The translations under genes were made by a program, and so were the position numbers. The notes under the pieces are model-generated. The model saw only the letters and a list, made by a program, of their open reading frames with translations. It was not told the DNA's origin and did not search any database. 64,000 nucleotides of DNA from CAXBMB01 sp052078155 (GTDB lineage: Bacteria; Pseudomonadota; Alphaproteobacteria; Kiloniellales; DSM-21159): assembly GCA_052078155.1 (NCBI GenBank), contig JBQJBP010000003.1, positions 124,001 through 188,000 on the forward strand, in the 5' to 3' direction. Below, piece by piece: positions 8,082 to 16,758 of this stretch; the first letter of the stretch is position 1; each line of letters begins with the position of its first letter.

Positions 8082-8987
8082 CTAAAAGCCCCAGTCGTCC
8101 AGGGCATCGGAGACCTGGTCCTCCACCTGATCCACCGTGTTTTCTACAGCGTCTTCAGCGGCCTCTTCCAGGTCTTCAACGGCATCCTTGAGTTCGGACA
8201 GCCCCTCCTCCGCCGCATCGGTGAGTTGGGTGCGCAAGCTGGTGCCGCTGTCATCGGTGAAGTGGGCGCTGGTCAGCTGGTCCTGAGTAACGCCCGTCAG
8301 GGTCATGGTGCCCCCGCCGTTCAGGTTGATGACCACATTGCCATCGCCATCACTGCCAAGACCGGCCAGCACGTCATCAACGCTCTGCCCATCCACCAGT
8401 CTCAGCTTGTCTTCTTCAAGGGAGAAGTCAGCGGTCACGTCGATCCCGTCATCGCTGCGCAGCACTATGGTGTCATTGCCAAAGCCTGAATGCAGCGTGT
8501 CGTTGCCCTTGTCCCCATAGAGCAGATCGTCACCCCAGCCGGCAGATAGGTAGTCATCCCCATCGCCGCCCCGCAGGGTGTCATTGTCAAAGCCCGCATA
8601 GACCTTGTCATTGCCCAGATTGCCCTGAACAAAGTCATTTCCGGCGTCTCCGAAGATGGTGTCATCATCGTTTCCGGCGTAGGAGGAGATGCGCCCGCCG
8701 TTGATGAAATCATCCCCGTTGCCAGCGATAATGTAGTCTGCACCAATGTCCCCGTAGAGATAATCTGCCCCGAAATCGCCGGACAGGTAATCATCTCCCT
8801 GGCCACCGCGCAGGGTGTCATCATCATCACCGCCGTAAAGCTCGTCGCGCTCCTGGTTGCCCTGCAGGAAGTCGTTGCCTGCCAGCCCGCGCAGAGTGTC
8901 TGACCCCTCCAACCCGAAAATGGCATCGGCGCCGCTGGTGCCGGTCAAAGGGTCAGCAGCGCTGCCCCCGGTGATGGTGTTGGCCAT
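8082..8987 (-). CDS. RTX-repeat (hemolysin-type calcium-binding) protein
   Basis: 301 residues, dominated from about 20 to 185 by GGxGxDxLx nonapeptides (GNDFLQGN, GGQGDDYLSGD, YGDIGADYI, GGRISSYAGNDDDT, GNDTL). These bind calcium and fold after type I secretion. There is no signal peptide, as expected. A degenerate beta-strand region (FSLEEDKLRLVDGQSVDD) follows, then an acidic heptad-like C-terminal tail of about 50 residues rich in Glu and Asp. The repeat block is strikingly like that of the protease at 20441-22288, including the unusual GGRISSYAGN insertion. No catalytic domain is visible and no type I export genes are in the window, so its role is unknown. Confidence 0.9.
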   Translation of the reverse strand: MANTITGGSAADPLTGTSGADAIFGLEGSDTLRGLAGNDFLQGNQERDELYGGDDDDTLRGGQGDDYLSGDFGADYLYGDIGADYIIAGNGDDFINGGRISSYAGNDDDTIFGDAGNDFVQGNLGNDKVYAGFDNDTLRGGDGDDYLSAGWGDDLLYGDKGNDTLHSGFGNDTIVLRSDDGIDVTADFSLEEDKLRLVDGQSVDDVLAGLGSDGDGNVVINLNGGGTMTLTGVTQDQLTSAHFTDDSGTSLRTQLTDAAEEGLSELKDAVEDLEEAAEDAVENTVDQVEDQVSDALDDWGF

Positions 8988-9131
8988 GAAAACATCTCCC
9001 CAGTTTCACAACGCAATGGTCTGGCTGCACAGGTTCTCCTTGGAACAGACCATCAGCTTCCGAATTATGACTAATGTCCTGCAGACCTTTTGTATCTTGG
9101 AAGAGTTAACGCTTCTACAAGCAAAAACTGT

Positions 9132-9271
9132 CCAGAGCATGATCGGTTTCGTCAGAAGCGCTTCGCGTTAGAAACTAAACCGTGAACCATCCCCTAACAC
9201 GTTGAAAAGAAGCAAATTCACGTTTCAAGCGTTGTCACGGAGTGAGTCCACTCAAACCGATCTGACTCTAG
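9132..9271 (-). repeat. Dispersed 140-bp structured element, full copy, reverse orientation
   Basis: 140 bp bounded by CCAGAGCATGATCGGTTT on the left and ATCTGACTCTAG on the right, the reverse of the standard order. Hairpin I has GAGTG/CGCTT arms in place of AAGTG/CACTT, with G-U pairs keeping the stem. The terminal CTAG at 9268-9271 supplies the TAG stop codon of the response regulator gene. The rest of the gap to the RTX gene (8988-9131) probably holds that gene's promoter. Confidence 0.9.
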
Positions 9272-9747
9272 TGCATGAACAGACTGGGGGCACTCTTGCT
9301 GGGGGCGAGCGCCATGGCACCACCGGGCAGTTGAGAAGTCAGATCGCCACGCAAGTGCATCAATAGTCGCTGTCTGATTTTCGCGGAACTGAAGGGCTTG
9401 ACCAGATAATCATCGGCCCCGGCCTCTTTGGCTTTCATCACATCCTGGGCCAGTGCATGGCCGGAGATGCAGATCAGCGGCATGTCCTGATAGCGGACCT
9501 CGGCTGCCGTCCGGATCAGCTGGATAACTTCCGGGCCGTCCAGCGGCGTCATGTCCAGATCGATCATGGCAATGTCGGCCTCAAAAAGATGAAGCTCACT
9601 GAATGCCATTGTGGGATCAAACACTGTGCGAACCGCCCCGACACCGATCTTTCGCAAGAGGCGCGCCATGAGTTTGCCTTCCTGCGGCGAGTCATCAACC
9701 AGCAAAACCCGGCTGCGCGTCAGCAGAAGGTCGTCGGCACCTGCCAT
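9268..9747 (-). CDS. Single-domain response regulator (CheY-like receiver)
   Basis: 159 residues from the ATG at 9747, which has a GAGGA ribosome site; a GTG 81 bp upstream would add a non-conserved tail. The receiver domain fills most of it: acidic pair DD in VLLVDDS, phosphoacceptor Asp in MIDLDMTPLDG, conserved Ser in ISGH and Lys in LVKPF. There is no output domain, so it probably acts by protein contact or phosphotransfer. No histidine kinase is adjacent. The last residues, SAPSLFMH, end in a TAG that belongs to the 140-bp repeat element, so the natural C-terminus may have been changed by insertion of the element. Confidence 0.9.
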   Translation of the reverse strand: MAGADDLLLTRSRVLLVDDSPQEGKLMARLLRKIGVGAVRTVFDPTMAFSELHLFEADIAMIDLDMTPLDGPEVIQLIRTAAEVRYQDMPLICISGHALAQDVMKAKEAGADDYLVKPFSSAKIRQRLLMHLRGDLTSQLPGGAMALAPSKSAPSLFMH

Positions 9748-10152
9748 GTCCTCATCCCCCAAAACCACTCCCGCCCCCGCCTGGACCTTTACTGAACAGA
9801 TATGGCTGCACTCTGATCTGGCGCACACCAGATCCCTCTCCTGCTACAACGCGCGGCAGCAAGGGGCAGATATCAATCACTCAGAAAGGATGGATTTAGA
9901 CAGCGGCGAACTCTCAACTAAAACTGTTTGTTTTCAAAAGGAATCACGCCATAAAAAAATAAACAAGTTATTTATCTAAAATACCAAATTCAAAGAATCA
10001 GCAGGCCCACGTCCTTTTCCCTTCGCTTTCACTTCGAAAAAGGCGTCACGTCTTAAGCGGGATCAAATGGTGCGCCCACTCTAACTGATTTGAACCGGGT
10101 CTGCTTTGCGTCGCATACGCCACTGAAATAACTGCGGCCCTGAAGACCAGCA
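9748..10152. other. 405-bp intergenic region, AT-rich, with a doubtful repeat remnant
   Basis: It separates the response regulator and the epimerase, both on the minus strand. The middle (about 9945-9990) is strongly AT-rich and contains AAATAA-n5-TTATTT, a plausible promoter or terminator zone. At 10034-10095 the stretch GTCACGTCTTAAGCG...CCCACTCTAACTGATTTGAACC aligns loosely with half of the 140-bp element in reverse, a possible decayed copy. I see no gene here. Confidence 0.4.
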
Positions 10153-11136
10153 TCAGTTCTTTTGGTGGTAGCGCTTGTACCATTCCATGAAACGGGCCAG
10201 CCCTTCATCCAGAGAGGTCTTTGGCTGAAAACCCAGTTCCTGCTGTGCCAGTGCAATGTCTGCGTATGTCTCGTGAACATCGCCCGGCTGCATGGGCAAC
10301 AGGTTTTTCTCTGCTGTCCGGCCGCAGTGCTTTTCCAGCAACTCGACAAAGTGTTTCAGGGTTTCCGGCTGGTTGTTCCCCAGGTTGTAAATTTTGTGCG
10401 CCGGTTTGCCGTCTTCGCTTTTCGGGGCCTGCTGCAGACAAGCCAGAATGCCCTGCACGATGTCGTCGATATAGGTGAAGTCCCGACGCATGTTGCCATG
10501 GTTGAAGAGATTGATCGGCTCCCCGGCCAGAATCTTCTCCGTAAAACCATAGTAAGCCATGTCGGGGCGGCCCCAGGGGCCGTATACCGTGAAGAAGCGC
10601 AAGCCAATGGCAGGCAGGTCATGCAGGCCGGAATAGGAATGTGTCAGCAGTTCCCCGGCCCGCTTGGTGGCTGCATAGATGGAAACCGGCTGATCGACAC
10701 GGTCGCTTTCAGAAAAAGGCTGTTTTTCGTTCGCCCCGTAAACGGAAGACGATGAGGCATAAACAAGGTGGGTCAGTTTGGACAGCCGACGACAGGCCTC
10801 CATCACCACCAACTGGCCCATGACATTGGCATTCACATAGGCAAAGGGGTCAATCAGGGAGTACCGCACCCCGGCCTGGGCTGCCAGGTGCAGAACATGG
10901 GTGATATCCGGGTGGCGGTCCACCAGATCAAACACGGCGTCACGGTCACCAAGATCAACCTTGGCAAACTCAAAACCCTGCCGGGCCTCCAGGCGCTCAA
11001 GACGGGCGGTCTTCAGGGCCGGGTCGTAATAGTCATTGAGGGAATCCAGCCCCAGAACCTGTGCGCCCTGATCCAGCAAAGCGTGGCTGACATGGGAGCC
11101 GATAAAGCCTGCTGCCCCGGTAACCAAAACGAACAT
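10153..11136 (-). CDS. UDP-glucuronate 4-epimerase-like NAD-dependent epimerase
   Basis: 327 residues, an extended short-chain dehydrogenase. The Rossmann motif GAAGFIG sits at 7-13, the catalytic Ser region at 128-131 (ASSSSVYG) and YxxxK at Y154/K158 (IYAATKRAGE). The sequences GVRYSL, FFTVYGPWGRPDMA and NHGNMRRDFTYIDDIV are typical of UDP-glucuronate 4-epimerases (CapI/GAE group), which make UDP-galacturonate for capsule or LPS. UDP-glucose 4-epimerase is less likely. The gene stands alone, with no polysaccharide cluster around it. The stop is followed by no obvious terminator. Confidence 0.85.
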   Translation of the reverse strand: MFVLVTGAAGFIGSHVSHALLDQGAQVLGLDSLNDYYDPALKTARLERLEARQGFEFAKVDLGDRDAVFDLVDRHPDITHVLHLAAQAGVRYSLIDPFAYVNANVMGQLVVMEACRRLSKLTHLVYASSSSVYGANEKQPFSESDRVDQPVSIYAATKRAGELLTHSYSGLHDLPAIGLRFFTVYGPWGRPDMAYYGFTEKILAGEPINLFNHGNMRRDFTYIDDIVQGILACLQQAPKSEDGKPAHKIYNLGNNQPETLKHFVELLEKHCGRTAEKNLLPMQPGDVHETYADIALAQQELGFQPKTSLDEGLARFMEWYKRYHQKN

Positions 11137-11865
11137 TCGTGCCCTCCCTCAGGGCTCTAAGCATGTGCCGGGACCAGCCCTTGTGCTGATCCACTTTGTG
11201 CTGATCCATCTGGACGATGAGCGCCAGGCCGCTGTTACGGCCCTGTACGCACCATTTTTTTTATCATCGATCAGGACAATGGACCCCTATCCTCGCCGAT
11301 GCGCAAAGGCCTGCTCTGGGTTGACAGGCCCAGACAAGCAACCTCAACCCTGATACCCGCAGGCTATAGCGGAAATCTGCGCCGGGTGCCATCACCCAAA
11401 CGACAAAGTCCCAGAAAGCTGTTACAGCCACATGTCGTAATGTCGGTGGGTAGGTGCAAAGCAGATTGTTGCCCCTCAAGAAATAGATTTACTCGGGCCT
11501 CTGGCGGCAGGTCACCGGCGCAAGCTTCTGCTAATCTTTGTCCGACAAAGGGCTCCAGATTGTCCGAAACTGTCAAGCTGACCAGACTTTGCGCAAGAGA
11601 TTTGCGTTTTTTGCCGGTTGATTGCAGGAATCTCGACAATTAGGTCAGTATAGCTTACCTTTTTTCTGGCCATAATAGCACCCGATTCAGGGTACACTCT
11701 GTTTCAAAGCAGTTTTTTGGTGACACCGCTTAGCGTCGCTGTCCGGGCAACCACAAGGTCCGGACAAGCCCTGCCAAGGCGGTTCTCAAAAACCTTTTCG
11801 CGAGCAGGACAACAAGACCTCAAAACAAGAGGCGCTGCGAAAAGCCACAACAAAGGTGAGGATTG
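11137..11865. other. 729-bp intergenic region before the indolepyruvate oxidoreductase
   Basis: No gene is convincing here. On the minus strand, 11364-11697 carries two overlapping short frames. One starts at an ATG with MARKKVSYTDLIVEI; the other is TTG-started and reads KRKSLAQSLVSLTVSDN onward with protein-like composition. A frameshifted relic gene is possible but unproven. The 150 bp before 11866 presumably hold the promoter of the downstream gene; AAGGTGAGGA at 11853-11862 is its ribosome site. Confidence 0.4.
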
Positions 11866-14800
11866 ATGCCCGACGGTTCCGTCTCTCTCGACGATAAATA
11901 CACGCTGGACTCCGGTCGAATTTTTCTGACTGGCACACAGGCTCTGGTCCGCCTGCCCCTGATGCAGCGTCAAAGGGATCTGGCCCAGGGGCTCAACACG
12001 GCTGGTTTCATTTCCGGCTATCGCGGCTCACCGCTCGGCGCATTTGATCAGCAGCTCTGGCGCGCCAAAAAACACCTGAAAGAGCAGCACATCCATTTCC
12101 AGCCCGGCGTCAATGAAGACCTGGCCGCCACGGCAGTCTGGGGCAGTCAGCAGGGCGACATTTTCGGCGACTTCAACTACGACGGCGTCTTTGGCATCTG
12201 GTATGGCAAGGGCCCCGGCGTCGACCGCTGCGGGGATGTCTTCCGCCACGCCAACTTCGCCGGCACGGCCAAGAACGGCGGCGTGCTGGTGATGGCAGGC
12301 GATGATCACGCCGCCAAATCCTCCACCGCAGCTCACCAGTGCGAATACGCCTTTATGGACGCCATGATCCCGACCCTGGCCCCCGCCGGGGTTCAGGATT
12401 TCCTGGATCTGGGTCTCTACGGCTGGGCCATGAGCCGCTTTTCCGGCTGCTGGGTCGGCTTCAAGGCCGTGGGGGAGACCGTGGATTCCTCAGCCTCCTG
12501 TTACGTGGATCCGCTGCGCATTGACATCAAACTGCCCGAAGAGTTCCAGATGCCAGAAGGCGGGCTGAACATCCGCTGGGGCGGGGCTTTGGATGTGCTG
12601 CGTCAGGAAGAGTATCACCACCGCTACAAGATGTACGCGGCTCTGGCCTTTGCCCGGGCCAACCGGCTCAACAAAGCTGTGATCGACGGCCCCAAGCGCC
12701 GCATCGGCATCATCTCTGCCGGCAAAGCCTATCTGGACCTGCGTCAGGCTCTGGATGATCTGGGCATCACAGAGGAACTGGCCAAAGATCTGGGCATATC
12801 CCTCTACAAGGTGACCATGAGCTGGCCGCTGGAGCCGGAAGGCATCCGCGAGTTCTGCGAAGGGCTGGACGAAGTCCTGGTGGTCGAAGAAAAACGCGCC
12901 GTCATCGAAAATCAGCTGAAGGAACAGCTCTACAACTGGGATCTGGCCAAACGCCCGCGCATCACCGGCAAGTTCGACCGGGATTATCCCGACCAGTTCG
13001 CCGATCCTTCCCTGCCGTCTTACGGGGAACTGTCCCCGGCGAAAGTGGCCCGGGCACTCGGGCGTCTGCTGGAGCGTGCAGAGATTTCCACCCCGGCCAT
13101 CCGCCAGCGTCTGGAGTTCCTGGACCAGAAGGAAAACGATCTCAGCACCAGCAACACGCCGCTGACCCGCATTCCCCATTTCTGTTCCGGTTGCCCGCAC
13201 AACAGCTCAACCAAAGTCCCCGAAGGCAGCCGCGCGCTGGCCGGGATTGGCTGCCACTACATGGTTCAGTGGATGGACCGCAGCACTCAGACCTTCACCC
13301 AGATGGGCGGCGAAGGCATCACCTGGGTCGGTCAGGCTCCCTTCACCAAGACGGATCATGTTTTTGTCAACCTGGGTGACGGCACCTACTACCACTCCGG
13401 TCTGCTGGCCATTCGCCAGGCAGCCGCTGCGGATGTGAACGTCACCTACAAGATTCTCTTCAACGATGCCGTGGCCATGACCGGCGGTCAGCCGGTGGAT
13501 GGCCCCCTGGATCCCATGACCATCACCCGCCAGGTGGCGGCCGAAGGGGTCAAACGCATCGTGGTGGTCACCGACGAAACAGACAAGTATCCCATCGGGG
13601 CCAACTGGGCACCGGGCGTGGACATCCGGCACCGGGATGACCTGGATGAGGTTCAGCAGGACCTGCGCCGCCATCCGGGTGTGACCGCCATCATCTACGA
13701 TCAGACCTGTGCTGCTGAAAAACGCCGCCGTCGCAAACGCGGGCTCTTCCCCGATCCGGACCGCCGCATCTTCATCAACGATGCGGTCTGCGAAGGCTGC
13801 GGGGATTGCTCTTTGGCCTCCAACTGCGTTTCCGTCGTGCCGGTGGAAACGGAACTGGGCACCAAGCGAGCCATCGACCAGTCCTCCTGCAACAAGGATT
13901 TCTCCTGCGTCAACGGCTTCTGTCCTTCATTCGTTTCCGTGTCCGGCGCCAAGGTGCGCAAGCAGGGCGGCGGAAAGAAAACACCTGATGCCCCCAGCTG
14001 GCCGGACCTGCCGGAACCCAAAATCCCCACCATCGACGATCCCTACGGCATCGTCATCACCGGGGTTGGCGGGACAGGCGTGGTGACCATCGGGGCTCTG
14101 CTGGGCATGGCCGCACACATTGAAGGACTGGGTGTCTCCATTCTGGACATGGCCGGGCTGGCTCAAAAGGGTGGCGCGGTGATCAGTCACCTGCGGCTGG
14201 CCAAAGCGCCGGAAGATCTGCACGCCGTCCGCATTTCGGCTGGCGGCGCAAAGCTGATGCTGGGCTGTGACCTGGTGGTGGCCTCGTCATTCGATGCCCT
14301 GTCAAAAGTCCGGCGCGGTGAAACGGCTGTGGTGATCAACAGCCATGAGTCCGTTACCGGCGACTTCACCCGCACCTCTGCCACCTACAAGTTCCCCGGC
14401 CTGGGGCTGCAGCAGGTGATCAAGGATGCCAACGGGGACGCCAACACGGACTTCGTTGCCGCCACGGAAATTGCCACCCACCTGCTGGGTGATTCCATTG
14501 CCTCCAACCTCTTCATGCTGGGCTATGCCTGGCAAAAGGGCCTGGTGCCCATGAGCGGCGAGGCGCTGAACAAAGCCATTGAGCTCAATGGTGTTGCGGT
14601 AGACTTCAACAAGCAGGCCTTCCTCTGGGGCCGCCGGGCGGCTCACGATCTGGCCGCGGTGGAAAAACTGGCCACCCCGACACAGGTGATCCCCAGCCAC
14701 AAGATCTCCCAGTCCCTGGATGAGATCATTGACCGGCGCATTGAACTGCTGACCGCCTATCAGAACTTCAGCTATGCGGACCGTTATGCCCAGCTGGTGG

Positions 14801-15372
14801 CCCGGGTGCGCAAAGCCGAAGCCGATAAAGCCAAAGGCTTTTCCGGTCTCAGCGACGCCGTGGCCCGTTTCGCCTACAAGGTCATGGCCTACAAGGACGA
14901 GTACGAAGTGGCCCGCCTGTACAGCGCGCCGGAGTTCAAAGCCAAACTGAGTGAGCAGTTCTCAGAATTTGGCAAACTGAAGCTTCATCTGGCCCCGCCG
15001 CTGCTTGCCAGCCGGGACCTGGCGACAGGTCATCTGAAAAAGTCCACCTATGGCCCCTGGATCTTTACCGCCATGAAGCTGCTGGCCCGCTTCAAGGGTC
15101 TGCGCGGCTCGGTCTTTGATCCTTTCGGTCACACAGCCGAACGCAAGGCTGAACGCAAGCTGATCGAAGATTACTTTGCCCTGGTGGAGCAGCTGATCAG
15201 CAATCTGACGCCCGACAACCACGCGCTGGCGGTACAGCTGGCTGAGCTGCCGGACAGCATCCGCGGCTATGGTCACGTGCGCGAAGAAAACCTGAAGAAA
15301 GCCATGAGCCAGCAGGAAGAACTGCTGACCCGCTTCCATCAGCCGGAACTGGAAAAAACAGCAGCCCAGTAA
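11866..15372 (+). CDS. Indolepyruvate ferredoxin oxidoreductase, fused large form
   Basis: About 1168 residues in one chain. The ATG at 11866 follows AAGGTGAGGA; a TTG one codon earlier is less likely. Visible parts are the N-terminal pyruvate:ferredoxin-type domain (SGYRGSPLGAFD near 45), a thiamine-diphosphate site (GDGTYYHSG near 504), a cysteine-rich ferredoxin-like stretch (CEGCGDC near 641, then further Cys to about 690) and the gamma-type domain (GVGGTGVVTIGALLG near 732). The family oxidatively decarboxylates aryl pyruvates or other 2-oxoacids to acyl-CoA, reducing ferredoxin. This one-chain form is common in alpha- and betaproteobacteria for amino-acid degradation. It is monocistronic, with a strong terminator after it. 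The exact 2-oxoacid is unknown. Confidence 0.9.
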   Translation: MPDGSVSLDDKYTLDSGRIFLTGTQALVRLPLMQRQRDLAQGLNTAGFISGYRGSPLGAFDQQLWRAKKHLKEQHIHFQPGVNEDLAATAVWGSQQGDIFGDFNYDGVFGIWYGKGPGVDRCGDVFRHANFAGTAKNGGVLVMAGDDHAAKSSTAAHQCEYAFMDAMIPTLAPAGVQDFLDLGLYGWAMSRFSGCWVGFKAVGETVDSSASCYVDPLRIDIKLPEEFQMPEGGLNIRWGGALDVLRQEEYHHRYKMYAALAFARANRLNKAVIDGPKRRIGIISAGKAYLDLRQALDDLGITEELAKDLGISLYKVTMSWPLEPEGIREFCEGLDEVLVVEEKRAVIENQLKEQLYNWDLAKRPRITGKFDRDYPDQFADPSLPSYGELSPAKVARALGRLLERAEISTPAIRQRLEFLDQKENDLSTSNTPLTRIPHFCSGCPHNSSTKVPEGSRALAGIGCHYMVQWMDRSTQTFTQMGGEGITWVGQAPFTKTDHVFVNLGDGTYYHSGLLAIRQAAAADVNVTYKILFNDAVAMTGGQPVDGPLDPMTITRQVAAEGVKRIVVVTDETDKYPIGANWAPGVDIRHRDDLDEVQQDLRRHPGVTAIIYDQTCAAEKRRRRKRGLFPDPDRRIFINDAVCEGCGDCSLASNCVSVVPVETELGTKRAIDQSSCNKDFSCVNGFCPSFVSVSGAKVRKQGGGKKTPDAPSWPDLPEPKIPTIDDPYGIVITGVGGTGVVTIGALLGMAAHIEGLGVSILDMAGLAQKGGAVISHLRLAKAPEDLHAVRISAGGAKLMLGCDLVVASSFDALSKVRRGETAVVINSHESVTGDFTRTSATYKFPGLGLQQVIKDANGDANTDFVAATEIATHLLGDSIASNLFMLGYAWQKGLVPMSGEALNKAIELNGVAVDFNKQAFLWGRRAAHDLAAVEKLATPTQVIPSHKISQSLDEIIDRRIELLTAYQNFSYADRYAQLVARVRKAEADKAKGFSGLSDAVARFAYKVMAYKDEYEVARLYSAPEFKAKLSEQFSEFGKLKLHLAPPLLASRDLATGHLKKSTYGPWIFTAMKLLARFKGLRGSVFDPFGHTAERKAERKLIEDYFALVEQLISNLTPDNHALAVQLAELPDSIRGYGHVREENLKKAMSQQEELLTRFHQPELEKTAAQ

Positions 15373-15400
15373 CGCTGCCACATCTCCATGGTCCAATCAA

Positions 15401-15431
15401 AAAGGGGGGAAGCGACAGGCTTCCCCCCTTT
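15401..15431 (+). terminator. Rho-independent terminator after the oxidoreductase gene
   Basis: A perfect 12-bp stem AAAGGGGGGAAG / CTTCCCCCCTTT with a 7-nt loop, followed by GTTTATAT. It lies 28 bp after the stop, and can also serve the convergent BenE-like gene. Confidence 0.9.
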
Positions 15432-15466
15432 GTTTATATGTCCTGCGCAAAGACGAAACAGGCGGC

Positions 15467-16627
15467 TCACCCCCGGTTCAGCAGTTTGCCGATGCCGTAC
15501 ACCAGCAGCCCGGCAAGCAACCCCCAAAAGGCAGAGCCGATGGAAAAGAAGGTCATGCCGGAGGCCGTAACAGCGAAAGTCACCACCGCCGTGTAGCGAT
15601 CCTTCTCATCGGCCAGGGACGCCGACAGGGAAGCCACCAGCGGCCCGGTCAGGGCGATGCCGGCAATGGCCGCGATCAGCGCTTCCGGGAAAGAGGTAAA
15701 GAGAGCCACCACCGAGGCGCCAAAGAGAGCCAGAACCGCGTAGCCACCGGCGTAGAACAGCCCTCCGATCCAGCGCTTGTCCTTGTCCGGATGGGCGTCG
15801 GGCCCGGTGCAGATGGACGCCACAATGGCCCCCAGGTTGCTGCTGTGGGCCCCGGCAGGGGCAGTGAGCAAAGAGGCCAGCCCCGTGACAAACAGGATTG
15901 AGCGGGACGGCACGGGATAGCCGGAGGCCCGGAGCACGGCAAAGCCGGGCAGGTTCTGAGACGCCATGGTCACCAGATAAAGCGGCACGCCCAGCCCCAG
16001 CAACACCGCCGGATCAAAGACCGGTGTGATCAGCTCAAAATTGGAGAACCCCATGTCTTCCGGCAGGGGGTCCGCCAGCCCCAGGAGGTAACTGAGCCCG
16101 ATGCCCAGGAAGAGAACGGCAACGACGGCCCAGGCAGCTGAAAAAAGCCGCAGGATGGTAAAGGCAAGGATGAGAGGCAGAACCAGCAGAGGGGCCAGCT
16201 GCAACTGCTCAAAGATGGCCAGGACAAAGCCAAACAGCACCCCGGCCAACATGGCCGACGCGATGGACGAGGGGATCTTTTCGATCAAGCTGTTGAGCGG
16301 TTTGAAAGCAGCCGTCAGCAGGATCAGCACCGCCGCCAGTATGAAAGCCCCGACTGCGGGCTCCAGTGTGACCCCGCTGGACACGGCAATGAGGGCCGCC
16401 CCCGGAGTGGACCAGGCCGTGACAATGGGAATGCGGTGTTTCCAGCTGAGGTATCCCGTTGTGCACATCATGGCAACACAGAGCGCTGCCACCCAGGACG
16501 AGGTCTGGCCCGGTGTTGCCCCCACGGCCTGCGCCGCTGCCAGGATGATGGCCACGGAACCACCGAAGCCCACCAGCACGGCCACCAAAGCAGAAATCAC
16601 CACCGACGCACGCATTCCAAATCCCAT
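15467..16627 (-). CDS. BenE-family benzoate/H+ symporter-like membrane protein
   Basis: 386 residues, almost wholly hydrophobic, about 11-12 membrane segments. The family signature AWSTPGAALIA sits near residue 91, with QTSSWVAAL just before and PAGAHSSNLGAIVASICTG in the second half. BenE proteins are inner-membrane proton symporters for benzoate and probably other small carboxylates. No aromatic catabolism genes lie nearby, but the neighbouring indolepyruvate oxidoreductase handles aryl acids, so an aromatic-acid substrate is a reasonable guess. ATG at 16627 or at codon 5 (16615) both fit. Confidence 0.9.
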   Translation of the reverse strand: MGFGMRASVVISALVAVLVGFGGSVAIILAAAQAVGATPGQTSSWVAALCVAMMCTTGYLSWKHRIPIVTAWSTPGAALIAVSSGVTLEPAVGAFILAAVLILLTAAFKPLNSLIEKIPSSIASAMLAGVLFGFVLAIFEQLQLAPLLVLPLILAFTILRLFSAAWAVVAVLFLGIGLSYLLGLADPLPEDMGFSNFELITPVFDPAVLLGLGVPLYLVTMASQNLPGFAVLRASGYPVPSRSILFVTGLASLLTAPAGAHSSNLGAIVASICTGPDAHPDKDKRWIGGLFYAGGYAVLALFGASVVALFTSFPEALIAAIAGIALTGPLVASLSASLADEKDRYTAVVTFAVTASGMTFFSIGSAFWGLLAGLLVYGIGKLLNRG

Positions 16628-16758
16628 CCCAAAGAAATCTCACAGACCTCAGTCCGTCCAACAGCTCCGGCCAACCGACAATCCTGGCGGCTCCCCTCAC
16701 AGAAAGGAGGACCGAGCCTTAAATCGTTCTCGCAGACAAACCAGTCAAACCCGGACCA

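Noticed and set aside
8226..8489. Repeated GTCATTGCC-like DNA as a possible CRISPR or tandem repeat array
   Set aside because: The DNA repetition comes from the RTX protein code (GND repeats) and has no spacer-repeat organisation.
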